A stretch of 64,000 bases of DNA, taken from assembly GCA_947487385.1 (NCBI GenBank), contig CANKWU010000008.1:33974-97973 (forward strand), written 5' to 3'. Position numbers and translations under genes: made by a program. The notes under the pieces are model-generated. The model was not told the origin of the DNA. It did not search any database and was given only the letters and a program-made list of their open reading frames with translations. Position 1 is the first letter of the stretch, and every line of letters begins with the position of its first letter. The stretch comes from Spartobacteria bacterium (GTDB lineage: Bacteria > Verrucomicrobiota > Verrucomicrobiia > Chthoniobacterales > UBA6821). Below are positions 1-8,090 of this stretch, piece after piece.

Positions 1-87
1 AGTAGGAAAGTGCAAAGGTAGAATGAAGGGGGCACGCAAACCTTTCACTTTCACTTTTTCCCACCTTTTACTTTCCCCCCTCTCATC

Positions 88-1308
88 ATGCTCACCGTCA
101 AGGATACCCAGCGCGCCACAGTTCAGGTCTGCTTCGATGGGAGCGTACGGAAGGCGTTCCATGGGCCGAAGGCCCAAGAGCGTTTTGAGAATGAGCTGTT
201 TGTACTCCGTTATCTAGAAAAGTCAGGGTGCGATTTTGTTCCCCGCGTGATTTCGGCAGATTTAGAAAAGCTTCTTCTGGTCACAACGAACTGCGGCTCC
301 CGTGTCGACCGTCTCGACGAAGAGCGCTGCCGGGAACTCTTTGCGGAGCTGGAAGGGTTCGGGGTCCGGCACGACGATCCCGAACTCCGTAATGTCACTT
401 ACCGCCAGCAGGACGGGCGCTTCTGCCTAATCGATTTTGAGTTTGCGACGATTCTGAAGAAGGAAGAACTGCCGATCTTAACACCCGAGAAGTTACCGTC
501 CCCCAAGCTTTCTCTCACATGGTCCGGATGCTCTGACAAAGGACCCTCGCGAGCCAAAAACGAGGATGCCTTCATGGGCTTGGCGATTGATGAGGTAGAG
601 GTGCGTCATCTCGGAAAAATCGGGGCCTCATCGAATGCAGACGCCGATCTTCTGTTTGCTGTCAGCGACGGGATGGGGGGAGCGAATGCCGGTGAATTCG
701 CCAGCAGGATAACCATTGAGAAAATTACCCGCATGTTTCCCCCGCTGATCCGTCAACGGGCGAGTGGCACTCCGATTGGCTATGAGGGAGCCTTTGCCTC
801 ACTCTTCTCGGAAATTAACAAGGCTTTGCAATACTTGGGGGACAGCTACGAGGAGTGCCGGGGAATGGGTGCGACCCTGAGTCTCTGCTGGTTCTCGGAA
901 GAGATGATGCACTTCGCCCACATCGGTGACACCCGCATCTACCACCTGTTCAAAGATGGAAGAATCCTTCAGCTCACCAAGGACGACACGCATGTCGGCT
1001 GGCTCCAGCGGACCGGTCAGATCAGTGAACGGGAGGCCAAGTCACACCCCGCCAAGAACCGCCTCCAGAAAGCCCTCGGCGCGGGGAATCAGTTCGTCAA
1101 CCCGCAGGTGGGTGAAACCCCATGCCGGCCCGGAGACCGCTTCCTCATCTGCACCGACGGCGTTACCGACGCCCTCTACAACGACCAGTTGCCCGAAGTT
1201 CTCGCCGAGTGCCCCAAGGGAACACTCCCCGCCCTGCATCTCGTCGGCGAAGCGATCGAACGCTCCGGACGGGATAACACGACGGCCGTGATCGTGACGG
1301 TCGGATGA
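88..1308 (+). CDS. Kinase-like domain fused to PP2C-family Ser/Thr protein phosphatase
   Basis: The 406-residue protein has two parts. Residues about 1-130 resemble a small protein-kinase or Bud32-like fold: a catalytic-loop-like HDDPELRN (95-102) is followed by DFE (116-118) in place of DFG. Residues about 145-406 are a PP2C phosphatase with the metal-binding motifs RAKNED (155-160), SDGMGG (193-198), HIGDTR, CTDGVTD and the terminal GRDNTT. It should dephosphorylate Ser/Thr residues with Mn/Mg in the cytoplasm. The kinase part lacks a clear glycine loop and may be only a binding module. The ATG at 88 follows a CT-rich leader without a Shine-Dalgarno sequence. The endonuclease-like gene follows after 7 bp. 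The PP2C call is firm; the kinase-like call is by motif only. Confidence 0.85.
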   Translation: MLTVKDTQRATVQVCFDGSVRKAFHGPKAQERFENELFVLRYLEKSGCDFVPRVISADLEKLLLVTTNCGSRVDRLDEERCRELFAELEGFGVRHDDPELRNVTYRQQDGRFCLIDFEFATILKKEELPILTPEKLPSPKLSLTWSGCSDKGPSRAKNEDAFMGLAIDEVEVRHLGKIGASSNADADLLFAVSDGMGGANAGEFASRITIEKITRMFPPLIRQRASGTPIGYEGAFASLFSEINKALQYLGDSYEECRGMGATLSLCWFSEEMMHFAHIGDTRIYHLFKDGRILQLTKDDTHVGWLQRTGQISEREAKSHPAKNRLQKALGAGNQFVNPQVGETPCRPGDRFLICTDGVTDALYNDQLPEVLAECPKGTLPALHLVGEAIERSGRDNTTAVIVTVG

Positions 1309-1315
1309 AGCTTCC

Positions 1316-2221
1316 ATGAGAACCTTCCTGCTGCTGATCCTTTGTGTCACTGGGCTCCAGGCGGCCGATACGATCCGGGTGGTGACATGGAACCTTGCAT
1401 GGTTTCCGAGCGGGTCACCGAGGAGGGCCTCTCCTGAAGTTGAGGAGCGGCGGGTGCAAGCGGCGGCGGCCGTGCTGAAATCGATCGACGCCGACCTAAT
1501 CTTTCTTCAGGAGATGCGCGACTGGGAAACCTGCGAGCGGTTGGCGCGCGCGATGGCCCCCTCACGCTACGAGGTGGCGGTCTGTTCGGCCTTTCCCCAG
1601 ACTCCCACACAGCGGCAACCGGGCAGACAGCAGGTGGCCCTGCTGACCAAAAAAAGCGCCCATGCTGCCTGGAGCGAACCTTGGAAGGGTGATGCCGGAA
1701 CCTCGTTGCCGCGCGGTTTTGCCTTTGCGGCGGTCCCCTCCCGGGAATCACCAGCTTCGGCGGATACTTCCAACCCGGCGCTCAAGTTACTGGGCTGTTA
1801 CTCGCTCCACTTGAAGAGCAACCTTATCCGCGGCAAGGATCCCGAGAAGGCCGCCGAGAACATCCTGAAGCGCGAACTCTCGGCACGCCAACTCGTCACC
1901 CATCGCCATGATATCGAGGGACGCATTCTGCCAGCCGTGAAACGCTTCCTTGTGGCCGGGGACTTCAACACCGATGACGGCAATTCCGAACTGGCCCGGG
2001 AGCAAACGTTGGAGACCTTCGCCAAAGGCGGCCTCAAGGATTCGACCGAAGGGCTTCCCAGATCGGAACGGATCACCCACCCGAAACGGGGACACTACAA
2101 GGATGCCGTCTTCGACTACGTGCTCTACTGCGGTCTCAAGCCCAAGGGAAAACCGCGCACGCTCAGGAGCAACGTCTCCGACCACTGGCCGCTGGTTGCG
2201 GAATTTGAAGTCGAGAAGTAG
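1316..2221 (+). CDS. Secreted endonuclease/exonuclease/phosphatase (EEP) family protein
   Basis: The 301-residue protein begins with a short signal peptide (about residues 1-17, ending LQAA), so it is probably exported. The mature part has the EEP-fold landmarks: TWNLAWFP near the N-terminus, FLQEM (metal-binding Glu), GDFNTDDG in the middle and SDHWPL near the end (catalytic Asp-His). The family includes DNases, sphingomyelinases and inositol phosphatases, so the substrate cannot be read from sequence. It lies 7 bp behind the phosphatase gene and is probably cotranscribed. It converges on rpiB across a 97-bp gap that carries repeated CTTTTAACC-like words. Confidence 0.8.
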   Translation: MRTFLLLILCVTGLQAADTIRVVTWNLAWFPSGSPRRASPEVEERRVQAAAAVLKSIDADLIFLQEMRDWETCERLARAMAPSRYEVAVCSAFPQTPTQRQPGRQQVALLTKKSAHAAWSEPWKGDAGTSLPRGFAFAAVPSRESPASADTSNPALKLLGCYSLHLKSNLIRGKDPEKAAENILKRELSARQLVTHRHDIEGRILPAVKRFLVAGDFNTDDGNSELAREQTLETFAKGGLKDSTEGLPRSERITHPKRGHYKDAVFDYVLYCGLKPKGKPRTLRSNVSDHWPLVAEFEVEK

Positions 2222-2318
2222 CGAAGTTGATCTGCCCAAGTGGAGCTATTGCTCCGCAGGCCAGAAACTATCCTTTTAACCTTTTAACTCTTCCACTTTT
2301 TAACCCAATCGCCTCGCA

Positions 2319-2771
2319 TTACTGCATTGGCTGACCCAACTCGTACTTAGCAAGTTCTTCAATACGCTTGAGGTGGCGGCCACCGTCGAACGGGGTGGAG
2401 AGCCAGAGATCAACCAGTCGCTTTGCGGTCTCGAGCGAGACCATGCGCTCACCAATCGAAAGGACATTCGCGTTGTTATGCTGGCTGGCCAGCTTGGCGG
2501 TTTCATCGCTCCAGGCGATGGCGCAACGGATCCCCTTCACCTTGTTGGCCGCGATAGCCTCACCGTTTCCAGACCCGCCAAAGACAATCCCCTTATCAGC
2601 CTCTCCCTTGGCAACCTTCTCCGCGGCGGGAATGCACCAGAGAGGATAGTCCGTCGACTCGGCGGAATGAGAGCCGCAATCGATCACCTCGTGTCCCTGA
2701 ATACGGAGCATTTCTGCAATCGCCTGCTTGTATTTGAATCCTGCGTGGTCGTTGCCGAGAGAAATTTTCAT
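2319..2771 (-). CDS. rpiB: Ribose-5-phosphate isomerase B
   Basis: At 150 residues it has normal RpiB length. It interconverts ribose 5-phosphate and ribulose 5-phosphate in the pentose phosphate pathway. NDHAGF (7-12) forms part of the phosphate/substrate site and GGSGNGEA (65-72) is the anion-hole loop. The enterobacterial active-site Cys of the CGTGIG loop is absent. The GGSGNGE form matches the Cys-less RpiB type known from mycobacteria, where a Glu is the general base, so a normal enzyme of that subclass is expected. It is the last gene of a minus-strand run after thrC, the MoaD-like gene and the NIL gene. Confidence 0.93.
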   Translation of the reverse strand: MKISLGNDHAGFKYKQAIAEMLRIQGHEVIDCGSHSAESTDYPLWCIPAAEKVAKGEADKGIVFGGSGNGEAIAANKVKGIRCAIAWSDETAKLASQHNNANVLSIGERMVSLETAKRLVDLWLSTPFDGGRHLKRIEELAKYELGQPMQ

Positions 2772-2797
2772 GATCGGGTGTATCGGGAGCTGCTAAA

Positions 2798-3040
2798 TTA
2801 GCCCTCGATCGTGTTGATCTCAACCGGCTCGACCTTCACTCCCAGCTCCTCGAGCCAGGCGATCGATCGCTTGATCTCGCCGCGCTCGCCGATGAGCTCG
2901 AGGCAGACGAGACCGATCTCATTAGTGACGCTTGCCTGGCGGACATTCGTCGTGACGGCGAACTTGTGCCCGAGCTCATAGACGATGGGGCGTGTGATGA
3001 GCTTCGCCGGATACATGAGCCAGAGGCGGGTCGTTTCCAT
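2798..3040 (-). CDS. NIL-domain (ferredoxin-like fold) protein
   Basis: About 80 residues matching the NIL domain, a ferredoxin-like fold first seen at the C-terminus of MetN ATPases. It starts RLWLMYP and ends in a typical strand with VEPVEINTIEG. The ATG at 3040 is chosen because the family begins just before this strand; an in-frame TTG at 3076 would add 12 residues and lie 9 bp after the MoaD-like stop. Stand-alone NIL proteins often neighbour sulfur-amino-acid genes. The order thrC, MoaD-like carrier, NIL suggests a role in sulfur transfer or homocysteine/threonine metabolism, which is inference from context. Confidence 0.72.
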   Translation of the reverse strand: METTRLWLMYPAKLITRPIVYELGHKFAVTTNVRQASVTNEIGLVCLELIGERGEIKRSIAWLEELGVKVEPVEINTIEG

Positions 3041-3085
3041 GGTTACTATGATCGGTGCTTTTCTCGTGTTGGGCAAGCGGGGCTT

Positions 3086-3358
3086 CTAGCCTCCAGCGAT
3101 GGCGGGGACGATGGAGATGACATCGGCCTCGTTTATCGGAGTCTCCTTTTCCTGAAGGAAGCGCACATCTTCGTCGTTCACGAAGATGTTCACGAAGCGA
3201 CGGATGGTTCCATTCTCATCGACTATGCGTTCACTAAGGCCGGGAAAGGAAGCATTGAGCTCGTCGAGAACTGCCCCAAGTGTCGCTCCAGAGGAAATGA
3301 CCTCCTCCTGATTGTTGGTAAGTTTACGTAGTGGGGTGGGGATGCGGACGGTGGGCAT
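3086..3358 (-). CDS. MoaD/ThiS-family sulfur carrier protein
   Basis: A 90-residue ubiquitin-fold protein ending in the diagnostic Gly-Gly (PAIAGG) that is adenylated and thiocarboxylated in sulfur carriers. FVNDEDVRFL and the hydrophobic strand VISIVP fit MoaD better than the shorter ThiS, and a separate ThiS-like gene exists at 29.5 kb. No molybdopterin-synthesis genes are nearby. Its position between threonine synthase and a NIL protein suggests it serves a pathway other than molybdopterin, perhaps sulfur-amino-acid synthesis as described for HcyS-type carriers. The leader before the ATG is nearly G-free over about 45 nt and has no Shine-Dalgarno sequence. Confidence 0.85.
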   Translation of the reverse strand: MPTVRIPTPLRKLTNNQEEVISSGATLGAVLDELNASFPGLSERIVDENGTIRRFVNIFVNDEDVRFLQEKETPINEADVISIVPAIAGG

Positions 3359-3404
3359 GGGATTAGGTTATAGGGTTTGGGTGATAGATATTGGGGAGTG
3401 AAGG

Positions 3405-4661
3405 TTAGCTTTTTGCCCCGACCTCATCGGCGACGAGAGCCTCGAACTCACGGAGGCTCGGTCCGATCACGCGAGGCTCACCGACTTTGCCAACAATGGC
3501 TTCCTGAGTCTTGAGTCCATGACCAGTGATGCAGAGGACTGCGCTCTCGTCCTTGGGGATCTTTCCCGAGGCAATGAGCTTCCTCGCACAGGCAACGGTG
3601 ACGCCACCTGCGGTCTCGGCGAAGATCCCAGTGGTCTCGGCAAGAAGTTTGATACCCTCGACGATCTCCTCATCGGTGCAATCTTCACAGCTTCCACCTG
3701 TCTCCTTCATGCTCCGGATCGCATAATACCCATCCGCAGGAGTACCGATGGCGAGTGACTTGGCGATGGTGTCGGGGTTCTGGACCGGCTTGACTATTTC
3801 AGTTCCTGCCTTGAAGGCCGTACTGATGGGTGAGCAACCCGATGCCTGGGCTCCGTGTATCGAGAAATCGCTCTTAGGAACGATGTCGAGGTCGATGAAC
3901 TCCTTGTAAGCCTTGTGGAGCTTGGTCAGGAGTGATCCGGAGGCCATGCAGACCACGGTGTGGCGCGGTAGCTTCCAGCCGAGTTGTTCGGCAATCTCAA
4001 AGCCCATGGTCTTGGAACCCTCCGCGTAGTAGGGCCGGAGATTCACGTTCACGAAGCCCCATCCGTACTTGCCTGCGATCTCGGAGCAGAGACGGTTCAC
4101 CTGATCATAGGGCCCCTTGATCCCGATGACATTGGTTCCATAGACTAGCGAACCGAGCACCTTGCCCTGCTCAAGGTTTGAAGGGATCAGCACGTAGCTC
4201 TTGAGTCCGGCATTGGCGGCGTTGGCGGCGACCGAGTTCGCCAGATTGCCGGTGGAGGCGCAGGCAACGACCTTGAAGCCGAGCTCTCGGGCGCGGCTGA
4301 GCGCCACGGAGACCACGCGGTCCTTGAAGGAAAGAGTTGGATAATTGACGGAGTCGTTCTTGATCCAGAGTTCGCGGATGCCGAGGGCCTTGGCCAGTCG
4401 GTCGGCCTTCACTAGGGGGGTAAAGCCCACCTGGGTGCCAACAGTCGGTTCTCCATCGATCGGGAGCAGCTCCCGATAGCGCCACATCGTCTGGGGTCGG
4501 GACTCAATAAGCTTCCGGGTCAGCACGGCGCGGATCGCCTCGTAGTCATAGGCGGCCTCCAGCGGGCCGAAGTCGAACTCGCAGATGTGGATTGCCTCTT
4601 TCTCGTAGAGGCGTCCGCATTCGCGGCATTTCAGATTACTAAACCAAGGTTTTGTGGTCAT
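3405..4661 (-). CDS. thrC: Threonine synthase
   Basis: A 418-residue PLP enzyme of the tryptophan-synthase-beta fold that converts O-phosphohomoserine to threonine. An N-terminal Cys-rich stretch (CRECGRLYEKEA) is usual in this subgroup. The PLP lysine is in LSFKDR (about residue 112), the substrate/phosphate loop is ASTGNLANS, and CITGHGLK lies near the C-terminus. Length and domains are normal. It heads the minus-strand group thrC, MoaD-like, NIL, rpiB, with 46 bp before the MoaD-like gene. Some proteins called ThrC act on related substrates, so the pairing with a sulfur carrier leaves room for a different nucleophile. Confidence 0.9.
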   Translation of the reverse strand: MTTKPWFSNLKCRECGRLYEKEAIHICEFDFGPLEAAYDYEAIRAVLTRKLIESRPQTMWRYRELLPIDGEPTVGTQVGFTPLVKADRLAKALGIRELWIKNDSVNYPTLSFKDRVVSVALSRARELGFKVVACASTGNLANSVAANAANAGLKSYVLIPSNLEQGKVLGSLVYGTNVIGIKGPYDQVNRLCSEIAGKYGWGFVNVNLRPYYAEGSKTMGFEIAEQLGWKLPRHTVVCMASGSLLTKLHKAYKEFIDLDIVPKSDFSIHGAQASGCSPISTAFKAGTEIVKPVQNPDTIAKSLAIGTPADGYYAIRSMKETGGSCEDCTDEEIVEGIKLLAETTGIFAETAGGVTVACARKLIASGKIPKDESAVLCITGHGLKTQEAIVGKVGEPRVIGPSLREFEALVADEVGAKS

Positions 4662-4964
4662 GGGATCTCCTCGTTGTTGCTCATCAAGAGTGGCGAAGAG
4701 ACCTGGTGCCTCAATCCCTGCGGATCATCGGCTCTGCCAAGTATCTCATCTTTTCCCCGATTGCTCGGAGCTGGATTTGGCACCTGGGCCTACGAAAAAA
4801 ATCCGTAGCGGTTGCCGTGACATCAGCGGGCCAGTCCCTCCGTCACTCTTGATAAGATTGAAATCGAATCATTGAATTTAAGATTCTACTCGTCAAGAGA
4901 AGTTTCAGCAAATGCGTTGACCATGCAGCCGTTCTCTGATTATCATTTCTCTCCTTTGTTACAT
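4662..4964. other. Intergenic region between thrC and tRNA-Arg
   Basis: About 300 bp without a convincing gene; frames on both strands are short and have no protein-like composition. It must hold the thrC promoter (minus strand) and the tRNA promoter (plus strand), but no clear -35/-10 pair could be assigned. A small CTACG/CGTAG inverted repeat with an A-rich loop lies near 4791-4809. Confidence 0.5.
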
Positions 4965-5038
4965 GCAGCCATAGCTCAATTGGATAGAGCATCTGACTAC
5001 GGATCAGAAGGTTTGAGGTTCGACTCCTCATGGCTGCA
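4965..5038 (+). tRNA. tRNA-Arg (anticodon ACG)
   Basis: The sequence folds as a complete cloverleaf. The acceptor stem GCAGCCA pairs with TGGCTGC (5031-5037) and the discriminator base is A. The D-loop reads AGCTCAATTGGATAGAGC. The anticodon stem TCTGA/TCAGA encloses the loop CTACGGA with anticodon ACG. The T-arm contains GGTTCGACTCC. CCA is not encoded. It stands alone, 11 bp from the end of the convergent blh gene. Confidence 0.97.
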
Positions 5039-5049
5039 CTCTCTTTTAA

Positions 5050-5964
5050 TCAGGGTCTCTGAAATGCACCCTTGATCCACCCAGAGAATCGGACGCGTTC
5101 CACAAGCGCCATGTGAGGGACCGTCAGAGCGGCCAGTCCTACAAAAACAATCTGAATCAGGCGTTCATCGAGGGACTTTCCTTTAAGGAACCACCAGGCA
5201 AGCGCCGAGACCATGGCAACGCCGATCATCGGCAGGAGAGCAGAAAGAGCCAGGAGGCGTCTCGAAAGAGATCCCGAGTAGTCGATGGTCCTGAGGATAT
5301 GGCGAGCGCTGTGCATGCCGCAAAAAAAGAGGGTGAATGCGATGAGCGGAGGCGCTGCAACACTCAGCAAAACGACGGAGGCTATCTCAATGGCTCCCAG
5401 CCAATCACTCCACGCAAGCAGGATCACTCCGATTACAACGCACGGTAGCCAGAGCCAGGCAATCAGCTTGATCCATGGCATGAGCAGAAGGGCAGGCTCA
5501 TTACCCACAAGAAGCCCAAAAAGTTGCGCCATCTCCTCCGAGTGAAAGAGTGCGGGCAATAGGAGCACGCTTCCCCCATAGAGGATTCGAGTGGCGTGGG
5601 GGGTTCCCTCCTCAGGATCCCCCGAGAAATGGGCCGCTGAGATTAAAAGAAACAAAATCAAAAAACCCATCGGCGCCCACCACCAAACCGCCACAACAAC
5701 TGCCGCTAGAAGAAGATAGATCATGGTGAAAATCATCCAGTCTGTTGGCTTCCGAAGATCGTAAAGTCTGTAAGCAAAGATCGTGTCGAATGCCCCATGC
5801 GGGACCCCCAGAAGAAGGATCAAGGTCGCAAGGATAATGAGTCCTGATTGCCCGTTGAAATCCCCCTTCTGGGACCCAACCAGTGCGAAAAAAGCCGCCG
5901 CTCCAAGCGCGCAGAGGCTGAATAAAAATCCTTGAATGCGGAACGGGCTCATCGGTTTCATCAT
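5050..5964 (-). CDS. blh: Beta-carotene 15,15'-dioxygenase (Brp/Blh family)
   Basis: A 304-residue integral membrane protein with about eight hydrophobic segments. It cleaves beta-carotene into two retinal molecules for the rhodopsin encoded at 10.6 kb. The family's conserved histidines, proposed Fe ligands, are present in GVPHGAFD, AAHFSGD, GMHSARH and VPHMALVER. It is the last gene of the crtE-I-B-Y-blh run and its ATG overlaps the crtY stop by 4 bp, implying translational coupling. Its 3' end faces tRNA-Arg only 11 bp away. Location next to beta-carotene and rhodopsin genes makes the function secure. Confidence 0.95.
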   Translation of the reverse strand: MMKPMSPFRIQGFLFSLCALGAAAFFALVGSQKGDFNGQSGLIILATLILLLGVPHGAFDTIFAYRLYDLRKPTDWMIFTMIYLLLAAVVVAVWWWAPMGFLILFLLISAAHFSGDPEEGTPHATRILYGGSVLLLPALFHSEEMAQLFGLLVGNEPALLLMPWIKLIAWLWLPCVVIGVILLAWSDWLGAIEIASVVLLSVAAPPLIAFTLFFCGMHSARHILRTIDYSGSLSRRLLALSALLPMIGVAMVSALAWWFLKGKSLDERLIQIVFVGLAALTVPHMALVERVRFSGWIKGAFQRP

Positions 5965-7154
5965 TCCCCCTTTTCTTTTTTTTCTCTTCTTGATTTATGG
6001 CTGTAGGGTAACCTCATGGTCTTGTCCAATTCGCTCAGAAAAGGCGCCGGAGGAAGTGATGCCATGATTGTGAGGCAATCAGCAAGACTCGCGCGATCAC
6101 TCATGAAGCGGGCCACGCGAGTCGGGTCCACCTTGGAAAAGAGTGAAAAGAAAATATCGGGAGCCAGTTCGGGATGGGCGTTAAGCACATGCAGAAACAG
6201 AGCGTCCATGGTGCGGATGATGAGAGGATCTTGCGGATGGGATATTGGGGGACGACCCTTGGCCAACACCATGGCGCACTCTTGCGACCACCTCCAGATA
6301 CGCTGAAAGGCGTATCCACTGCTGGGTCTGGCCCCTCCAGCCATCAGCCCCGCACGGACGTAGCTGGGATCAGTCTGTCGATTTTCAGGAGGTATCCCCA
6401 TGGGGAGGATTCCATGCTCTTTTCTGCCGCTTGAGTAACGGCGCCCTTGAAGTCGTTGTTTGACGAGAACGCCAAACGACTCCTCCAAATCCTCTGCTTT
6501 CAAAGGCTCCGATCCGAAAACCGTAGCCTCCACAAGGGCTTTCCTCTTGGAGAAAGGGAGAACATATAGAAAGAGGATCCTTTCGGATGAACTTCCAGAA
6601 AAATCCATCAGCTCCACGCAACCCGGATCAAAGATCTCTTCTTCAGTTGTGATCTCTTCCCCAAGGAACGACTGCCAAAGAAGAGGATCAAAATCACCAA
6701 AATGCGGGACCTTGGGACGAGTATCCACGATCCGTGGGGCCGTGGAGACTCCCATCGGAGTTTCCACATGCCAGAGCCCACCTCTCTTCAAAACCTCACC
6801 CGAGACGATGCTTTCCATCTTCAAATTGATCCGAGAGGACTGGTCAATCACTCCTACTGCAGCCTGATAGAAGTCTTTGGAGGCGACCATGAGGTAGGGA
6901 TTTTCTTTGCATCGGCGGGTGATGCGGCCCTTGGCCGTGATGATTGAAAAAGATTCCCAACGGTGGGTCGCAAGCTTTTCTGAATTGGACCCAAACCCGC
7001 CCCAAAAACACCAGGTGCGGTCATTGGTATATTCCTGCCTGCCCTCGAGAATAAGAGTCCGGGGGCTGGCCTCTCCATAGTTGGCAAGATTCATACCGAG
7101 GCTCAATCCGGCACAGCCACCCCCCAAGATGATGAGATCGGATTGATTGCTCAT
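5961..7154 (-). CDS. crtY: Lycopene beta-cyclase (CrtY type)
   Basis: A 397-residue flavoprotein that cyclises both ends of lycopene to give beta-carotene. The N-terminal dinucleotide-binding strand ILGGGCAGLS (9-18) is typical of CrtY/CrtL. Further family features are the DTRP-like segment after the mid-region and GYAFQRIWRWS. It overlaps crtB upstream and blh downstream by 4 bp each (ATGA junctions). Low-complexity basic residues end the protein (SRREKKEKGE). Confidence 0.93.
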   Translation of the reverse strand: MSNQSDLIILGGGCAGLSLGMNLANYGEASPRTLILEGRQEYTNDRTWCFWGGFGSNSEKLATHRWESFSIITAKGRITRRCKENPYLMVASKDFYQAAVGVIDQSSRINLKMESIVSGEVLKRGGLWHVETPMGVSTAPRIVDTRPKVPHFGDFDPLLWQSFLGEEITTEEEIFDPGCVELMDFSGSSSERILFLYVLPFSKRKALVEATVFGSEPLKAEDLEESFGVLVKQRLQGRRYSSGRKEHGILPMGIPPENRQTDPSYVRAGLMAGGARPSSGYAFQRIWRWSQECAMVLAKGRPPISHPQDPLIIRTMDALFLHVLNAHPELAPDIFFSLFSKVDPTRVARFMSDRASLADCLTIMASLPPAPFLSELDKTMRLPYSHKSRREKKEKGE

Positions 7155-8083
7155 GGAGCGATCTCAAGGCCTGCAAGTGCGATGTGGAGTTCCGAGCGGT
7201 GAGCGCAGGTAGCGGACCAAAACGATCTCTCTCTCGATCCCTTTCTCGATCCCTTAAGCGCGAGGCTCGCGAGAGCTGACACTGTGATAATCGCCTTTTG
7301 ATGGGAAGAGACCATAGCACGTCGGGACCAGCAATCTCCCTTGCGTGAAATAAGATCGAGACCAATGCCACGATAGACCCTGGAGGCGATCAAGATAGCC
7401 CCGCGTGCACGCAAGGGCAGGTAGGAGAGTCCCTCTTCGCCGCTTCGGTAGTAGTCTTCGGAAAGTCGCAAGAGCTCGAGGACGCCCGAGGCAATCTTAG
7501 CGCACACGGCAGAGCTAGGGTTGATCAACTCTTGGGAAGAAAGATCTCCAACAAGGGTCCAAGGAAGGTATCGGCGACCCATTGCGCCATCCTCAAGGAC
7601 ATCGCGACAGATGTTGGTCAATTGCATGGCAATCCCAAGGTCGACGGCATGCGGGTAGGCTGCTGGTGAGCTGACATCAAGAACACGGCACATCATGAGA
7701 CCCACAGTGCCGGCCACGCGGTAGCAGTAGCGAATGAGTTCATCCACATCACCGATCCGAACCTCCTCCAGATCCGAAGCGATTCCATTGATGAGTTCAA
7801 GAATCGGCTCTTTCGAAATACCACACTCTCGGGCTAGTGCTAGGCCGTCGCTGAGGGAGGCATCAGCAGATTCACCACTTAGGACATCTTCCCGAGCCGC
7901 TTCGATTTTTGAGCGCGCCTCATGGGGAGAGGAGGACTCATCGGCAAGATCGTCCAAATAGCGACAAAATGCATAAAGCCTTGTTGCTCTCTCCGCATGC
8001 CTGCTCCCCAAAAAGTGTCGTGCCCAATAAAAGCTCCGCCCCTTACTGGAGAGCACCTCGTTGGCAGAGGGTTCTAAGCTCAT
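7151..8083 (-). CDS. crtB: Phytoene synthase
   Basis: A 310-residue class I prenyl synthase that condenses two geranylgeranyl diphosphates into phytoene. The two Mg-binding Asp motifs are RYLDDLADE (about 41-49) and NICRDVLEDG (about 157-166), followed by the family signature GRRYLP. The ATG at 8083 is chosen 7 bp after the crtI stop; the open frame extends further upstream but that part overlaps crtI and has no family similarity. The C-terminal tail is serine/arginine-rich and of unclear conservation. Confidence 0.95.
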   Translation of the reverse strand: MSLEPSANEVLSSKGRSFYWARHFLGSRHAERATRLYAFCRYLDDLADESSSPHEARSKIEAAREDVLSGESADASLSDGLALARECGISKEPILELINGIASDLEEVRIGDVDELIRYCYRVAGTVGLMMCRVLDVSSPAAYPHAVDLGIAMQLTNICRDVLEDGAMGRRYLPWTLVGDLSSQELINPSSAVCAKIASGVLELLRLSEDYYRSGEEGLSYLPLRARGAILIASRVYRGIGLDLISRKGDCWSRRAMVSSHQKAIITVSALASLALKGSRKGSRERSFWSATCAHRSELHIALAGLEIAP

Positions 8084-8090
8084 GCCGGCC

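Noticed and set aside
4587..4875. Short plus-strand frames upstream of thrC
   Set aside because: They overlap the thrC start antisense and have random composition and no start signals.
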